Positions 31,950-44,765 of a DNA stretch of 64,000 bases are shown piece by piece (position 1 is the stretch's first letter; each line of letters opens with the position of its first letter). The DNA is from Meghimatium bilineatum (Eukaryota > Mollusca > Gastropoda > Stylommatophora > Philomycidae), in the NCBI GenBank assembly GCA_034231615.1, contig CM067298.1:31998127-32062126 (forward strand), written 5' to 3'. The notes under the pieces are model-generated. The model was not told the origin of the DNA, did not search any database, and saw nothing but the letters and a program-made list of their open reading frames with translations. A program made the translations under genes and the position numbers.

Positions 31950-33270
31950 CCAAACAAAGGAGATCTTGAACTATGTACCAACTATTGAACAGTAGCACTA
32001 ATTAGTCAAGCAAGCAAAATACTACTGCAGATCATAATGAAAAGAATACAACAAAAATTAGAAACAGAAATTCATGAAGTTCACACCGGTTTTTGAACAG
32101 GAAGAGGAACAAGAGACCACATATTCAACATGAGGAATATAATTGAGAAATGTAGAGAATACAGCTTTGATCTACATATAGGTTTTATAGACTACACCAA
32201 GGTGTTTGATTGTGTTAAACATCACAAGCTATGGTCTATCATAGGAGACCTGGGCTTCCCCAAAAATCTAACACATCTTATTGAAAAACTATATCACGAA
32301 CAACAAACAGCAGTAAGTGTGGAGAGAGAAACATCTGAATGGTTCGCTGTTCAAAGTGGAGTAAGACAGGGGGCGCACTCTATCCCCTTATCGTTTTAAC
32401 ATCTATGCAGAGAATATAATGAGAAATGTTAGAGAACTAGAGGAACACGAGTTTTATCCAATAAAGATTGGTGGGTTCAAGATTCCAGATATAAGATATA
32501 CAGACGACACAGTTTTCCTTACTACACATCATGAAGGACTGAAACAGCTAATCACAACAACAAAGAAATACAGCGAGATCCAACATCTATATCTAAAAGC
32601 ACAGAAAACAAAAATAATGACAACAGAAAAAACAAAGATCAAACCAATAATCAACATAGACAGTATAGAACTAGAATTTGCAAACAAATTAGAATATCTG
32701 GGAACAAACGTAAACAGTTCAAGAGATTGTTCAATCGATATTAGAAGAAGATTCGCAGTTGCAACACTCACATTAGCACAAATGAGAAAGCTATGGCAAA
32801 GTAGTAATAACAACACTAAAGTAACCCTTTTAAGATAATGTGTTTTCTCAGTGTCAACATATGGATGTGAGACTTGGACTTTAAACAAGACAAATATCCA
32901 AAAGAATAAATTCATTTGAAATGAAGTGCTACAGAAAGATCCTAAGAATATCATGGACAGAAAAAAAGAAGTACATTGAAGTTTTGAAATTACTGGAACT
33001 AAATGAAGGGTGGCTTCTAAATACCATAATAAGGAAGCTACTGTATTTTGGACACTTAAAACGACATGATGGCATTGAAAGGCTGATTCTAGAGGGCAGA
33101 GTGCCAAGTAGGAGAAGAAGAGGAAGACCAAGAAGACGATCGATCAGCGACATCGAAGAATGTATGCACATGCCTCTGGCCATTGCAGGCCTGCTTGTCC
33201 GGAACATAGAGGCGTTCAGATTATCCACGACGAAGAAAACGTTCTGAAAAAAATGTCATTTGATATATTG
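31950..33270 (+). pseudogene. LINE reverse transcriptase to C-terminus, 5'-truncated (broken)
   Basis: Three frames are needed. The first (31960-32395) has LPNKGDLELCTNY, ISQASKILLQIIMKRIQQKL, TGRGTRDHIFNMRNI, IGFIDYTKVFDCV and SGVRQG. The second (32419-32838) has PDIRYTDDTVFLTTHHEGLK, with the catalytic YTDD (YADD type) intact at 32497-32508, then LEFANKLEYLGTNVNS. The third (32921-33247) has LRISWTEKKKYIEVL, LLYFGHLKRHDGIERLILEG, RVPSRRRRGRPRRR and a stop. Frameshifts at about 32400 and 32890 plus stops near 31990 and 32093 inactivate it. The family also includes 37615-39310 and probably 59480-59760. Confidence 0.92.
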
Positions 33271-33600
33271 AATTTTACAAAACTGACTAAAGTGAAACAG
33301 AATGCGATTAAATGTACATTGTAAAAATGAAAAAAAAGTTATGTAAACAGTTTTTTGGCAAATATTATTTTTACAAATGTAAATTCATGCAGAATATCAC
33401 ACAAGCCATGCATTTTCTTGATATTTTCATTGATCCATCAAAATACTTCCGTCTTTACAAAGAAATGACTCATGAATTGTGAACACAAAAAACACTAAGA
33501 TACAGTAGTGCAATCGGTTTCTTGTACAAAAATAAATAAAATCTACAATGTACAATATAGTCACTGATTAGCTTTCATAGATTTTCTAGCACGGCATGTG
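33271..33600. other. Unassigned spacer
   Basis: No coding or repeat signal was recognised. Confidence 0.4.
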
Positions 33601-33607
33601 TGTCTAA

Positions 33608-33776
33608 AGTTCTGGTGACTTTGTGTGCACGGTTTGAATAGTTTGATGAAATCGCATCTTTTTTTTTAGATGCGGTTAGTCAAGTACGGAAGAACGCGTG
33701 TTCAATAGTTGCTAGGCGATTTGGTGCCGTTGAACGGACTGGTTCAATTCCCGTTAATCTCAAGAATTTTAAAAAA
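33608..33776 (+). mobile_element. tRNA-like repeat (family C), first of a direct pair
   Basis: Nearly identical to 33993-34158. It includes tgcggttagtcaagtacgg (A-box-like, 33671) and ggttcaattccc (B-box, 33741-33752). The ~70-bp spacing is longer than in a normal tRNA, so this is a SINE or a long-armed tRNA-like relic rather than a tRNA gene. Confidence 0.7.
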
Positions 33777-33992
33777 ATTGTCCTCTGGCTTCCTACTTAA
33801 ATTTACTTGTATAAACAATTATTCGAAGCAAAAAAATTATATTGTCTATATATGGTATCCATGTTTACAAGAAGACCTATCGGCCCTTGTATAACTAAAT
33901 ACGGATATTATGTTATATGTTTGTTGTTACTGAGGATATTTCAATACCTGTACGGGATGTTGTTGTTGTAATAGTCCTTGTCTCGATCGGTC

Positions 33993-34158
33993 CGTTCTGG
34001 TGACCTTGTGTCCACGGTTTGAATGGCTTGATGAAATCGCATCTTTCTTTGGAGATGCGGTTAGTCAAGTACGGAAGAACGCGTGTTCAATAGTTGCTAT
34101 GCGATTTGGTGCCGTTAAACGGACTGGTTCAGTTCCCGTTAATCTCAAGAATTTTTAT
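33993..34158 (+). mobile_element. tRNA-like repeat (family C), second of a direct pair
   Basis: It matches 33608-33776 with only scattered differences (gttcagttcccg for gttcaattcccg). The 216-bp spacer between the pair is not duplicated. High identity and the same orientation suggest either two insertions of a young family or a local duplication. Confidence 0.7.
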
Positions 34159-34159
34159 G

Positions 34160-34980
34160 TGTGTCTAAGTTGTGGTTTAGCGGCTGAATTGAGACAAAGA
34201 GTTAATGCAATATATCGTAACTGATCGGTGTATGAGTAATCATTGCTTTTCACCTATTACTGTTTGATTGAACACATTTATTTCCAATCTTAGAACTAAT
34301 ATTCCGTAGACATATATCATTATTAGCCATGTATCTGTGTTTACGTCAGATGTGGGAAAACGCATATGGTTGGCTGACCAAATTCAGAATTTTTATGCGA
34401 GAACTTAATTTTCCTTTGGATGAGAAAAACAAGCATTTTTTATATGTCGTTTGAAATTCCATCAGACTTTATTGAATTTGACTCTAATTAACAGAAATGT
34501 TTCTGTGACATCGAGTATGACTTGCTGCTATTGGTAATTTCTGTCGTTTCCATTGAGGAATACCAAAAATTGGCAGCAGCCACATTCTCTATAATTCGTT
34601 TCGTTTTAACAGCCATATCGTTTTAATCTAGGAGCATTGAAGCTTGAGTAATAATTTTCTACTTTTCAATGTGTGGCACGTAGTTCATTGGCAGCGTAAA
34701 ATTTTATAGTTTGTCTGAGATCGATTGTGGTTTTATATCTTCTAATCTTAGGAACTAATGTATATAGTAACTTTCAATCGAACTGGATTTTTGATTGACT
34801 TCCTGAAAGGAATTGATTTCTTTCGCGGGCAGTATTTTAGGCACCGCTGACCTAAACGAACCTAATTGTGACCACCACTGCACTCCCTACCTTGTCGAAA
34901 GTAAGTGACATATTTACTCTGTTGTGATGTCATACTAATGTGCGTCTAGCACCTGTGAGAGAGTAAACAAGAAGTGCGTT
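34160..34980. other. Unassigned region
   Basis: No gene or dispersed repeat was recognised. Confidence 0.4.
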
Positions 34981-34982
34981 TC

Positions 34983-35680
34983 ATAAGTAAGCCACATAAA
35001 ACATCAGGATGAATACACGGTTGCTGATCCAGCGGTCCATGGGCTCATGCCCTTTGACCTAATGCCATTTGATGGCATTATATTGCTGGGAAGTCTGTGG
35101 ATTTTCGGCCCACCCCGGGACAGAGCCAGAGAATAACTGTCACACCTCCAGGAAGGTAGGTTTCAACCTATGCACTGCGCCTAGCCACTGTAGCCAAGAT
35201 AGGGTTCACTGTGCTCATTCCCCGCCACCAATTGACTACTGGTTATGCCGAACTTCTCTATAGCTCCAGGCATGCAACCAAATGTTCAAGTCAAAAGGAT
35301 TGTCACGTCCTGAGTCACTGTGGCTCCATGATGCGCCTCAGCCATAGGAAAAACAGTGATGTCAGTTTCCTCCTCCTCAGTGCTGCACAGTACATCTCTG
35401 GCTCCCTCCCAACCACAGAGGGTGCATACATATATATTCAGGCAAACATGAAAAACATTTCAACAACAAAACAAAATCATAACTGTATAGATGACGTGCC
35501 ATGAAGTTTCTATAAGAAGATAACCTCAATATAACGGCATGTCATCCACTAAGGTTTTCTGTTGCATGGATGGTATGTCTAGTGGGCCATTGGTGAGACC
35601 CACAGACGCAACCACATGCGAGTATGAATACATATGAATTTGATAAGTAAGCCACATAAAACATCAGGATTAATACATAT
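34983..35680. repeat. Unknown GC-richer repeat (family I) bracketed by ~37-bp direct repeats
   Basis: ataagtaagccacataaaac then atcaggatgaatac occurs at 34983-35016 and again, with one change, at 35642-35675. The enclosed ~620 bp is richer in G+C than its surroundings. It begins with gttgctgatccagcggtcca, the sequence also found in part at 8955-9005. A 97-codon open frame at 35211-35504 has no recognisable domain. It could be an inserted element with long duplicated flanks. Confidence 0.5.
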
Positions 35681-35799
35681 GAATTTCCACCAACAGAGAC
35701 TGCCCAACTATTTATATGCCTAAAGTGTCATAAAGTCGTTTAAATCACCAATAATAGCTCGGCATGGTTAGAAATGTTGACACATCATAGACCATAAAA

Positions 35800-36208
35800 G
35801 GAACAATTCTCACAGATGGAACAAGTGTTCAGTACTTGAGGGTACAGAGGTAATTGGCAATCTAACTACGCGAGAAAAGTTCATTGGCAGCAGAATACTT
35901 CTTACGAGATAGACGTACTCGTGCCAAATCTAAATCCATGCTTACTACTTCCTCGGAGATTGCCACCCAGACATGCTTTGACTTGGAAAATCTAAGTGCA
36001 CAGTGGGTGAGTACCTGTCATTACATAGAGTTGATATGCACTCGTTGCCTGGCGACAGATAGAAAGTCTGTCACAATCTAGGGAAGCTCACCTGAATTAA
36101 AGCATGCCCACTTTAGTTAAACGTATAACAGGGTACTTGAAGCTTCTCGCCGGAAAACACACGAAAATCGCCTTTATTATAAAAGAGCGAATGTAGAGAA
36201 AGAAGGGA
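35800..36208 (+). mobile_element. Element B, 5'-truncated copy
   Basis: It matches the 3' ~430 bp of 1026-2051 (ttcattggcagcagaatact, tgcctggcgacagatagaaa, then ctgtcacaatctaggga and cgccggaaaacacacgaaaa). It ends in agagcgaatgtagagaaaga, a decayed GAA tail. The 5' boundary is blurred. Confidence 0.78.
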
Positions 36209-37614
<1,406 letters not shown>

Positions 37615-39310
37615 CATATGACATTCTTTTCAGAACGTGACCTTCCTTATAGATTCTATGAACACTCCACGATTCTGGGCATGTTGACCTGCCGCAGATA
37701 GAGACATGTTTAAAGAATCTGATAATATCACTGAACTATCGATATGGGTGTTCTCTTCCCCTGTTGCAGTTAACTTCCTTCGGCAATTTGTAATTTCGTA
37801 CACAATCGAACAGCTTGGTGTAGTCGATGAAAGATGCGTGTAGGTCTATGTTAAATTCCCAGAATTTTTCTTTAATGTTTCTCACGTTGAAGATATGATC
37901 TCTGGTGCGTCTGCCAGATCTAAAACCTGCCTGCGTATCATACATTTCTATTTCTATCTTATTTAGCATTCTCTTCATTATTCTTCTTCAGCGTTCATTC
38001 TCAAACTCCTGCTGGACCTCCCTTGTAGCAGGGCCATGATCCTACTATAGATTTCCAGCAGGATGTAGTCCAGAGAATGGAAATGCGTTGTGTCGCCGTT
38101 GATTTTGAGCCAATTGCCCGACAAATCCGTCTTTCCTTTCATTATGATATGCAATATTATTGTACTAGCTTGACTTATAAAGTCGATAATTCTATAGTTA
38201 GTGCATAATTGTAGGTTGCCATTTTTTTGGTAAAGGGATATAAACTTATCTTTTCCAATCCTTTGGCCATATACCAATTTTCCAGATCTTGCAACTTAGA
38301 CTATGACATAAAAGGAAACTTTCTTCTTGCCTGTCTGGATCATTTCTGTTGTTATCTCAGCGCATCCAGGGGATTTGCCTTTTAAAAAATTGTGTATTGA
38401 GTTTTTGACCTCCTGTGTTGGTTCCGGTTCTTGATCTTCATTGCCAAGTATGTTGATGTCTTCTGTGTTAATATGCGTAGTTTCTGTGTACATTTCTTGA
38501 CAGTACTCTTTCCATCTATGAAGAATATCCTTTTTTCTCTGTTAAAGTATTACTTTTGTTATCTGTTATGACTCTTAATGATGGGTTTGAACACTTAGTT
38601 CTGTATAGTTCTTGCAACAGAGAACATGTCATTGCTTTTACCTTGTTCATGTAGCTCTCCTATTTCTTTACAGGAGTTGATTATAATATTGTTGTTTATC
38701 CTGTGTAACTTGTTTTTTAATTGCTCATGTGAGTTCTCTATATATTGTCTTACTTTCTGCGTCTTTCCTTGACTTATGATTTCTTCTGTCTTGCACCAGC
38801 TTTGCGATTACGTCTGAAATGTATGCTTGTTTTTGGGTTATTCTTTTAGGAATATGCTTTTGGGCACTTGTGATGAATATCTCTCTTGCTTTATTTGTTT
38901 AGTCACCTGTTGCTATGTTTTCTTGCTCTTCCATTAGGGCGTAAAATCTGTTTTTGATCTCTGTTATATTCTGCTATAATGTTGGATGTTTCATACTGAG
39001 AGTCATGTTACTGTTTTTGATGACCTTTTTGAGTTTTATCTGAAACTTTGATACAAGTAGTTCGTGGACTGAGTTACAGTCAGCTCTGGATAGTGAGTAT
39101 TTTGCAAGAAAATTTGAATAATCTCCATTTCTGTTGTTTTATGATGTAGTCGATTTGATTCTTACTTGCTCGATAAAGAGATTTCCATGTGAATAATTTT
39201 CTAGGGTGTTGTGTGAAGAAGATATTTGTGATAGGAAATTTGTTTTCTAAACAGATTGTTATTAAGCGACCCATCCCTTCATTTCTCTCTAATTGGCCGA
39301 ATCTACCACA
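37615..39310 (-). pseudogene. LINE endonuclease C-terminal part to RT, with SINE insertion and internal deletion
   Basis: Read on the minus strand. 39274-39080 gives MGRLITICLENKFPITNIFF, TQHPRKLFTWKS and NQIDYIIKQQKWR (end of the AP endonuclease). 38490-38300 gives VKNSIHNFLKGKSPGCAEIT then TEMIQTG. 38277-38146 gives KNGNLQLCTNYRIIDFISQA and ends IIMK. After a 156-bp SINE the frame resumes MKRMLNKIEIEMYDTQAGFR, TRDHIFNVRNI and FIDYTKLFDCVRN. It then jumps (about 37775) to EVNCNRGR and a 3' end matching 59600-59757. The palm with YxDD is therefore deleted. Same family as 31950-33270. Confidence 0.88.
37982..38137 (-). mobile_element. Element A SINE inserted in a LINE, with target-site duplication
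   Basis: The minus strand reads acacaacgcatttccattct, tggactacatcctgctg, caggagtttgagaatgaacg then ctgaagaaga. TTCATTAT is found at 37974-37981 and 38138-38145, and the LINE frame continues across it. It is 5'-truncated and carries a ~40-bp internal extra segment (gaaatctatagtaggatcat...). Confidence 0.85.
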
Positions 39311-39539
39311 CGCACAATTTTGCTGTTGTAGTATTCCTTCTACAATTTTAATTCAATATCAAAATATACGCACAAACAGAAAGTTTTACTAGATTTTTAC
39401 ATCTATTGTAAAGTGTAAGCAGCTGTGACTTCCATTGCTCTGTTGTCATTATTCCATAGCAAGGGACACAACAGTTCACACCGTCAGTTATATCGCTTTA
39501 CTAGAATTAACGATACTTTTGCTAGACTTTATTTATACC

Positions 39540-40604
39540 AACACTGAACTTGACGTTGCACTTATTTCAGATCAAACGGTCAGGAACCGGCTGGACAACG
39601 CTGGTCTTTGGGCTAGAAGACCCTATAGTTCTTACCGACCGACATCGCCAAAACACTGCAGTGGGCGAACCATCATCATCAATGGACTGTTGGGAATGAC
39701 TCAAGATGGGTTTGATTTAGTGATGAATAATGTTTTGTGCTCCAGCGACATGATATACCGAAAAGAATGTATCGTAGAGTCCGTGAGCGGTACGACCAGA
39801 ACCGCATTGATGAGGTTCTACCACATGGTGGTGGAGGTGAACTTATGTGGGGAGGGGACATCAACTTGATGGGAAGAAGTACCTGGTGCAAACTAAGGAT
39901 GCCTTAATTCCTAACGATACGTCGCTGAAGTTATTAGTCATCACGTCTTTCCAATTTTAGCTGCACGAGGATCGACGTTTCATCAGGATAACGCACGACT
40001 TCATGTGGCACAACTTACCACCCAGTTCCTCGTTGTCAACAACGTCCAGATCATTATGTGGTCAGCCATGTCATTAGACAGGAACCCCTTAGAATATTTA
40101 TGGAATTAGCTCGACCGACGACTCTGCCAGCGTGACGTAACTCCATCCAATTTCCGACAGTTGTCTCTTGTAATGCGGGAAGAGTGGGAAGCCATTCCAC
40201 ATCAACAGATCCAACGGCTAATCGGATTAATGTTACGGAGATGTCGTTCTCGGATAGAGGTGAGAGGAAGCCATATACCTTACTGAGACGGATTTCTCAG
40301 TCGCAAAGAATAAAAGTATAAACAAAATTTAAAGAACATTATTTCATTGCCAAAGTCTGAAAGGCTCTTCATGCCAAGGTTGAAACATTAATTCCGTAAA
40401 ATAAACTTTTGGTAGACGTTCTAAATTTGGTGTCCATTAGCACTGCAAGTGATGTTTCATTTCTTTTTGAACAGTATACTTGGAATCACATGCCAAAAAT
40501 AGCCAAAGCGACTCCAAGTATATATATATAGTCACCAACTGAAACATAACAATAATCAAATTGTCACGAATGGAGTCCTAATTAATTATGTTGGAAAATC
40601 TTCT
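39540..40604 (+). pseudogene. Tc1-type transposase (DD34E), decayed, with one terminal arm
   Basis: 39564 onward reads ISDQTVRNRLDNAGLWARRP, the second DNA-binding helix-turn-helix region. The first catalytic Asp is in FSDE (39722-39724) and is followed by a stop. In shifted frames come YRRVRERYDQNRIDEVL and LMWGGDINLMGR. The last part has FHQDNARLHVAQLTTQFL (39978 on) and LDRNPLEYLWN, with 34 residues between the Asp of HQDNAR and the Glu of NPLE, then WEAIPHQQIQRLI. It closes at IEVRGSHIPY and stop (40288). At least three frameshifts and two internal stops make it dead. 40490-40604 matches one arm of the MITE at 30936-31150, so it is probably the terminal repeat. The left arm was not found. 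Confidence 0.88.
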
Positions 40605-41025
40605 ATACCGCAAATGGTCTCGGCTGGAACACACTATGAGATTGGAAGATGGTAGAATACTGAAAGATGTACTTTATGACGAATTACAGTCTCGGAAAAG
40701 ATCTCAGGGTCGGATTTTACCGGTAAAAGTCGTGTGAAACATGATATGTATAATTCATGCATTGATACGAAATCATGGAAACAGGATACCATGGGTCGTG
40801 TTGCATGGAGGAGAAAAAATCAGGAATGTTATAAAAACACAGTAGAAAGTTGTAGCAATTAGTATAAGGACTGCATGTGCAAGGAGACACACAGCAGCAC
40901 GCGGTGGTATTTGTCGATGCGTGATTCCTTGCACACTCTGTGGAAGACCCTATTGGTCAAGACAAGATTGCTCAAGACAAGATTGGTCTTGTGAAGCACA
41001 TCCATCATCGCCAAGAATTGTAAAT
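40605..41025 (+). pseudogene. LINE C-terminus with zinc-finger remnant
   Basis: The plus strand reads RLEDGRILKDVLYDELQSRK then RSQGR, a W-x-R-x-A-W-R-like stretch, and IPCTLCGRPYWSR with a later CEAH. This is the order found at the end of finger-type LINE proteins. It directly follows the Tc1 terminal arm. Frame breaks occur near 40735 and 40860. Confidence 0.6.
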
Positions 41026-41124
41026 TATATATCTTATAGCACAACAATAACACTGTCGCATGGAAAGGTTCCTACTTTACTTTTTTGTTCACATTTCTTT
41101 ACTTGATATGCACCGTTTTTGCAA

Positions 41125-41750
41125 ATAAAAGCATTTGGGGTTTTGTTGACTACAGAAACGGCGTTGGTTGAGAAACCTTCAGCATACTCTACTGTCACAT
41201 CGAGGATGCAGATATAGGAAGTTACAGCAGCACTTAATTGGTTATCTGATACATCAACACACTCGGTAATACTCACATACTCTCAAAGCATGCTACATAA
41301 GATAGAAAAGTACATGCTGAGAAAAGAATGGTGGGACTTATTGAATAACTAAATTGTCCAGTGAACTACATGGATATACTGTTCTGTTCATGCTGGGGTT
41401 AGAGGAAACGAGAGAGCCGACATATTTGTAGACAATAGACGTCACAATGATCACAAGAGATAAAGCAGACTTGATCAAGGCAGTAATAAATTTATTTCAA
41501 GATGAAGATTATGCCAATGAGACTGAGAACGTACACATACAGAGAACGCCATAAATGATTTAAAGGGCAAGGAAGGAAAAGTAATTTTTGTAGAAAGTCC
41601 TGAAGATCAGACAATCAACACCTGACCGGGACTCTGAGCCTACTTATACTGGTATGGCTGCTGGAACGGAGAGCGGAGCAATTATGCCAGCGCCCCACGT
41701 GCTGTGATGCTAGTTTCTAATCAAGAATCAAGTTGTTGCAACCAAGTACA
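41125..41750 (+). pseudogene. RNase H domain and 3' end of a LINE (broken)
   Basis: The plus strand gives LLTTETALVEKPSAYSTVTS, EVTAALNWLSDTSTHSVILT then YSQSMLHKIEKYMLRKEWW, and VHAGVRGNERADIFVDN. This is the typical series of a retrotransposon RNase H. The Asp expected in the LTDSQSM motif is Tyr (41276) and a stop lies before EVTAAL, so it is inactive. The last part (41605-41750) reads a TGTLSL-like stretch and ends at MLVSNQES. Related 3' ends occur at 6915, 53165 and (minus) 56195. No RT domain is present upstream. Confidence 0.82.
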
Positions 41751-41784
41751 TTCCAAATCAGAACTTGTAGATAAGCTAAAACTT

Positions 41785-42485
41785 ATCCTTCATTCTCCGT
41801 CAAAGTGTATAGTCAAAGTATATAACCAAGAAGTAAAAACTTATCCTTCATTTCTCCGTCAAAGTGTATAGTCAAAGTATATAACCAAGAAGTAAAAACT
41901 TATCCTTCATTTCTCCGTCAAAGTGTATAGTCAAAGTATATAACCAAGAAGTAAAAACTTATCCTTCATTTCTCCGTCAAAGTGTATAGTCAAAGTATAT
42001 AACCAAGAAGTAAAAACTTATCCTTCATTTCTCCGTGAAAGTGTATAGTCAAAGTATATAACCAAGAAGTAAAAACTTATCCTTCATTTCTCCGTCAGTG
42101 TATAGTCAAAGTATATAACCAAGAAGTAAAAACTTATCCTTCATTTCTCCGTGAAAGTGTATAGTCAAAGTATATAACCAAGAAGTAAAAACTTATCCTT
42201 CATTTCTCCGTCAAAGTGTATAGTCAAAGTATATAACCAAGAAGTAAAAACTTATCCTTCATTTCTCCGTCAAAGTGTATAGTCAAAGTATATAACCAGA
42301 AACAAAAACTTATCCTTCATTTCTCCGTCAAAGTGTATAGTCAAAGTATATAACCAAGAAGTAAAAACTTATCCTTCATTTCTCCGTCAAAGTGTATAGT
42401 CAAAGTATATAACCAAGAAGTAAAAACTTATCCTTCATTTCTCCGTCAAAGTGTATAGTCAAAGTATATAACCAAGAAGTAAAAA
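41785..42485. repeat. 59-bp minisatellite
   Basis: Twelve units of aagtgtatagtcaaagtata, taaccaagaagtaaaaactt and atccttcatttctccgtca, almost identical. Three units differ by a small deletion or the gtgaaag variant. It starts about 35 bp after the RNase H LINE end. Confidence 0.98.
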
Positions 42486-43084
42486 CGGTCGATGTTTAGA
42501 GTTCAATAATAACGATAGAAAATATGACGCTCCTCCAGTATTTGCAGAAAACCTTGGAGAATGTAATAAATTTATTGAGTAAATAAAATTGTGAAGTGGA
42601 GAAGCTTGGTAAACGATTAACGTGGCGCGTAGAATGTAAATTTAACCAGACTTAAGTGAGTCCCTCCCACTCATCAGCTTATGTGTTTGCACAGACAAGA
42701 GGAAAACGGTAATGTATACACGACTTTAGTAGCAGCTTGCCTCAGCAATCCTGGTCTTGTTTGAACTTCAACAACCTTGAACTCCTGGCAATAGAAACTT
42801 ATTTTCTACTCTCATCGGGAACAAAATCGAGAATTATATAAGGAAGAAAATGTTCTTGTAGTCGACAAAGTGGGTGGTCAATCATGAATAGATTGTCCTA
42901 CTGTTATAGTTGTCTATTGTTGATACAAAGTCTGGAGATTGAATCATAAGCTAGTTGGTCAATGTAAGGAAAGATTGAGTTATAGAGTAGTGTCCGTTAC
43001 TCGCTGTTTCAGCCTAAGTTCTCTTGTTATGCTAATGCTTGACCAAAAATTGTCGGACTAGTGGTGTATTTTCTCCATGTACTC
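42486..43084. other. Unassigned spacer
   Basis: No coding or repeat signal was recognised. Confidence 0.4.
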
Positions 43085-43235
43085 GGCGGCTATAGCGTCA
43101 GTTCTGTACCTTAAATATAGCGTAATCACTCAGCCCTTAACTACTGAACGTATTTAAACTGCCTAGAAAAATCACTACAGCCAAAAAATTCTGGGTTGAT
43201 GGCAACGTCAGGAATAGGATATGCGACCACAACTA
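43085..43235 (+). mobile_element. Dispersed repeat (family F), second copy
   Basis: aacgtatttaaactgcctag, atcactacagccaaaaaatt and gtcaggaataggatatgcga align with 343-456. The tRNA-like head is not recognisable here. Confidence 0.6.
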
Positions 43236-44050
43236 TTCTCTTTGCTTTTTTTGTACTTCAATGCGGAACATTGGAATATATGGAAAACGGGGAGTCAAAT
43301 AATGGGTCAAATGTTACTTAATGTAAATACATTTAAAGAGCAAAGAAAAAAACCAAACTAAACCTAATCTATGAGGTCAACCAAATGTAAAAAATAGACA
43401 CATTTCTGAATTTTAGCTTTTGGGAAGTCAATATGACAAGCCTTGATAACCTTGACGGAAATTTCTTAAGCACAGTCAACTCCTGGCACTCGACCGAAAC
43501 TCTCAAGAAACCGGCACACAGAAAAAATAATCTTGTTTGATATATAGGATACGGGACAAATCAATAATTGTGTTAATCAAGTGATTAGTCGAGTCAGTCT
43601 TTCTTCTAGTGTGTAGTCAGTGTGTCAAAACAAATGTCTGTCAATATTTGGGCTGTTTGAAAATGATTTTTTTTTCAAATTCATTGAGTTGTTTGCTAAT
43701 TCGATTAACTTTTTACAATCAGAATTTGTAATTTATATCTTATTTGCATATGTAGATCGAAATATAAATTACAAATTCAGATCTAAATTATGACATTCAA
43801 TATTTAAAATATCTAAGTCGTACTGTGTTAGGTAAGTCAAACCATTATACAACATATTCATGTAAGGTAAATCCCGTTTTCCAAAAGACTAGAGCTTGAG
43901 ACAAAAATAACTAAAACGAATTTCTGGTAATAATTAAAGGATACACATACATACAGTAACACCATCATCTTTCTGCCATTTCATGCTATAGCCTTTCGTT
44001 GTGCTTTAGACATTGTGCAGAGTACCAAACGCACGAAACGAGTCTTTAGT
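43236..44050. other. Unassigned region
   Basis: An imperfect inverted repeat (aatttgtaatttatatctta at 43723 and gatcgaaatataaattacaa at 43757) could form a hairpin. No gene was recognised. Confidence 0.4.
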
Positions 44051-44054
44051 CAGA

Positions 44055-44345
44055 GTATACAGTACACCATACAGTACACCATTTATATACAGTACAACAT
44101 ACAGTACACCATTTGTATACGGTATACCATACAGTACACCATTTGTATACGGTATACCATACAGTACACCATTTGTATACGGTATACCATTACAGTACAC
44201 TATTTGTATACAGTACACCATTTGTATACAGTACAACATACAGTACACTATTTGTATACAGTACACCATACAGAACACCATTTGTATAAAGTACAACATA
44301 CAGTACATCTTTTTGTGCTTTAGACCGAGTATACAGTACACCATA
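44055..44345. repeat. ~30-bp (2 x 15) minisatellite
   Basis: Units of catacagtacaccatttgta then tacggtatac with pairwise sub-structure. Open frames such as YTICIRYTIQ on the plus strand result from the 15/30-bp period. Confidence 0.93.
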
Positions 44346-44589
44346 ATACAAGATGGAAATATGGTGGCATAATTAATTTAAAACCGTTCTTAAACATACC
44401 GAGAGTTGACGATGGAGACAAGACCTTCAAATACACTTATAATACACGACTTTTTTAATGTATAAGAAATTATACAGAAAATAAGAAAAATGTGTATTTC
44501 AAACAGAGCATAGAGATGTATGCATGTCAACTGATTTCATAGTTAAAATACGAACACTTGAATGGTTTGAATATTTTATCCTCAATGAT

Positions 44590-44765
44590 TCCCTGTAAAA
44601 CAATAATTCCGCGGGGAACAATCGAAGGTAGAAGGAGCAGAGGGAGTCAAAGAAAATTAATGAATTACGACAAGAAAGACTGTATCGGTACGTTATTTTT
44701 CTATTTTCATCCGCATCTCTGAGGATAGAAATCGCTAGTGGACTATGTGTTTTAATACATCCAGT
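44590..44765 (+). pseudogene. LINE 3' end fragment hosting element A
   Basis: The frames give IIPRGTIEGRRSRGSQRKLM. catccgcatctctgaggata then gaaatcgctagtgga follows and matches 22284-22318. This is the basic C-terminal segment of the LINE family found inserted at 22213-22388. Element A sits directly in its end. Confidence 0.65.

Noticed and set aside
35211..35504. 97-codon frame in the GC-richer block
   Set aside because: No recognisable family; higher G+C lowers stop frequency, which explains the length.
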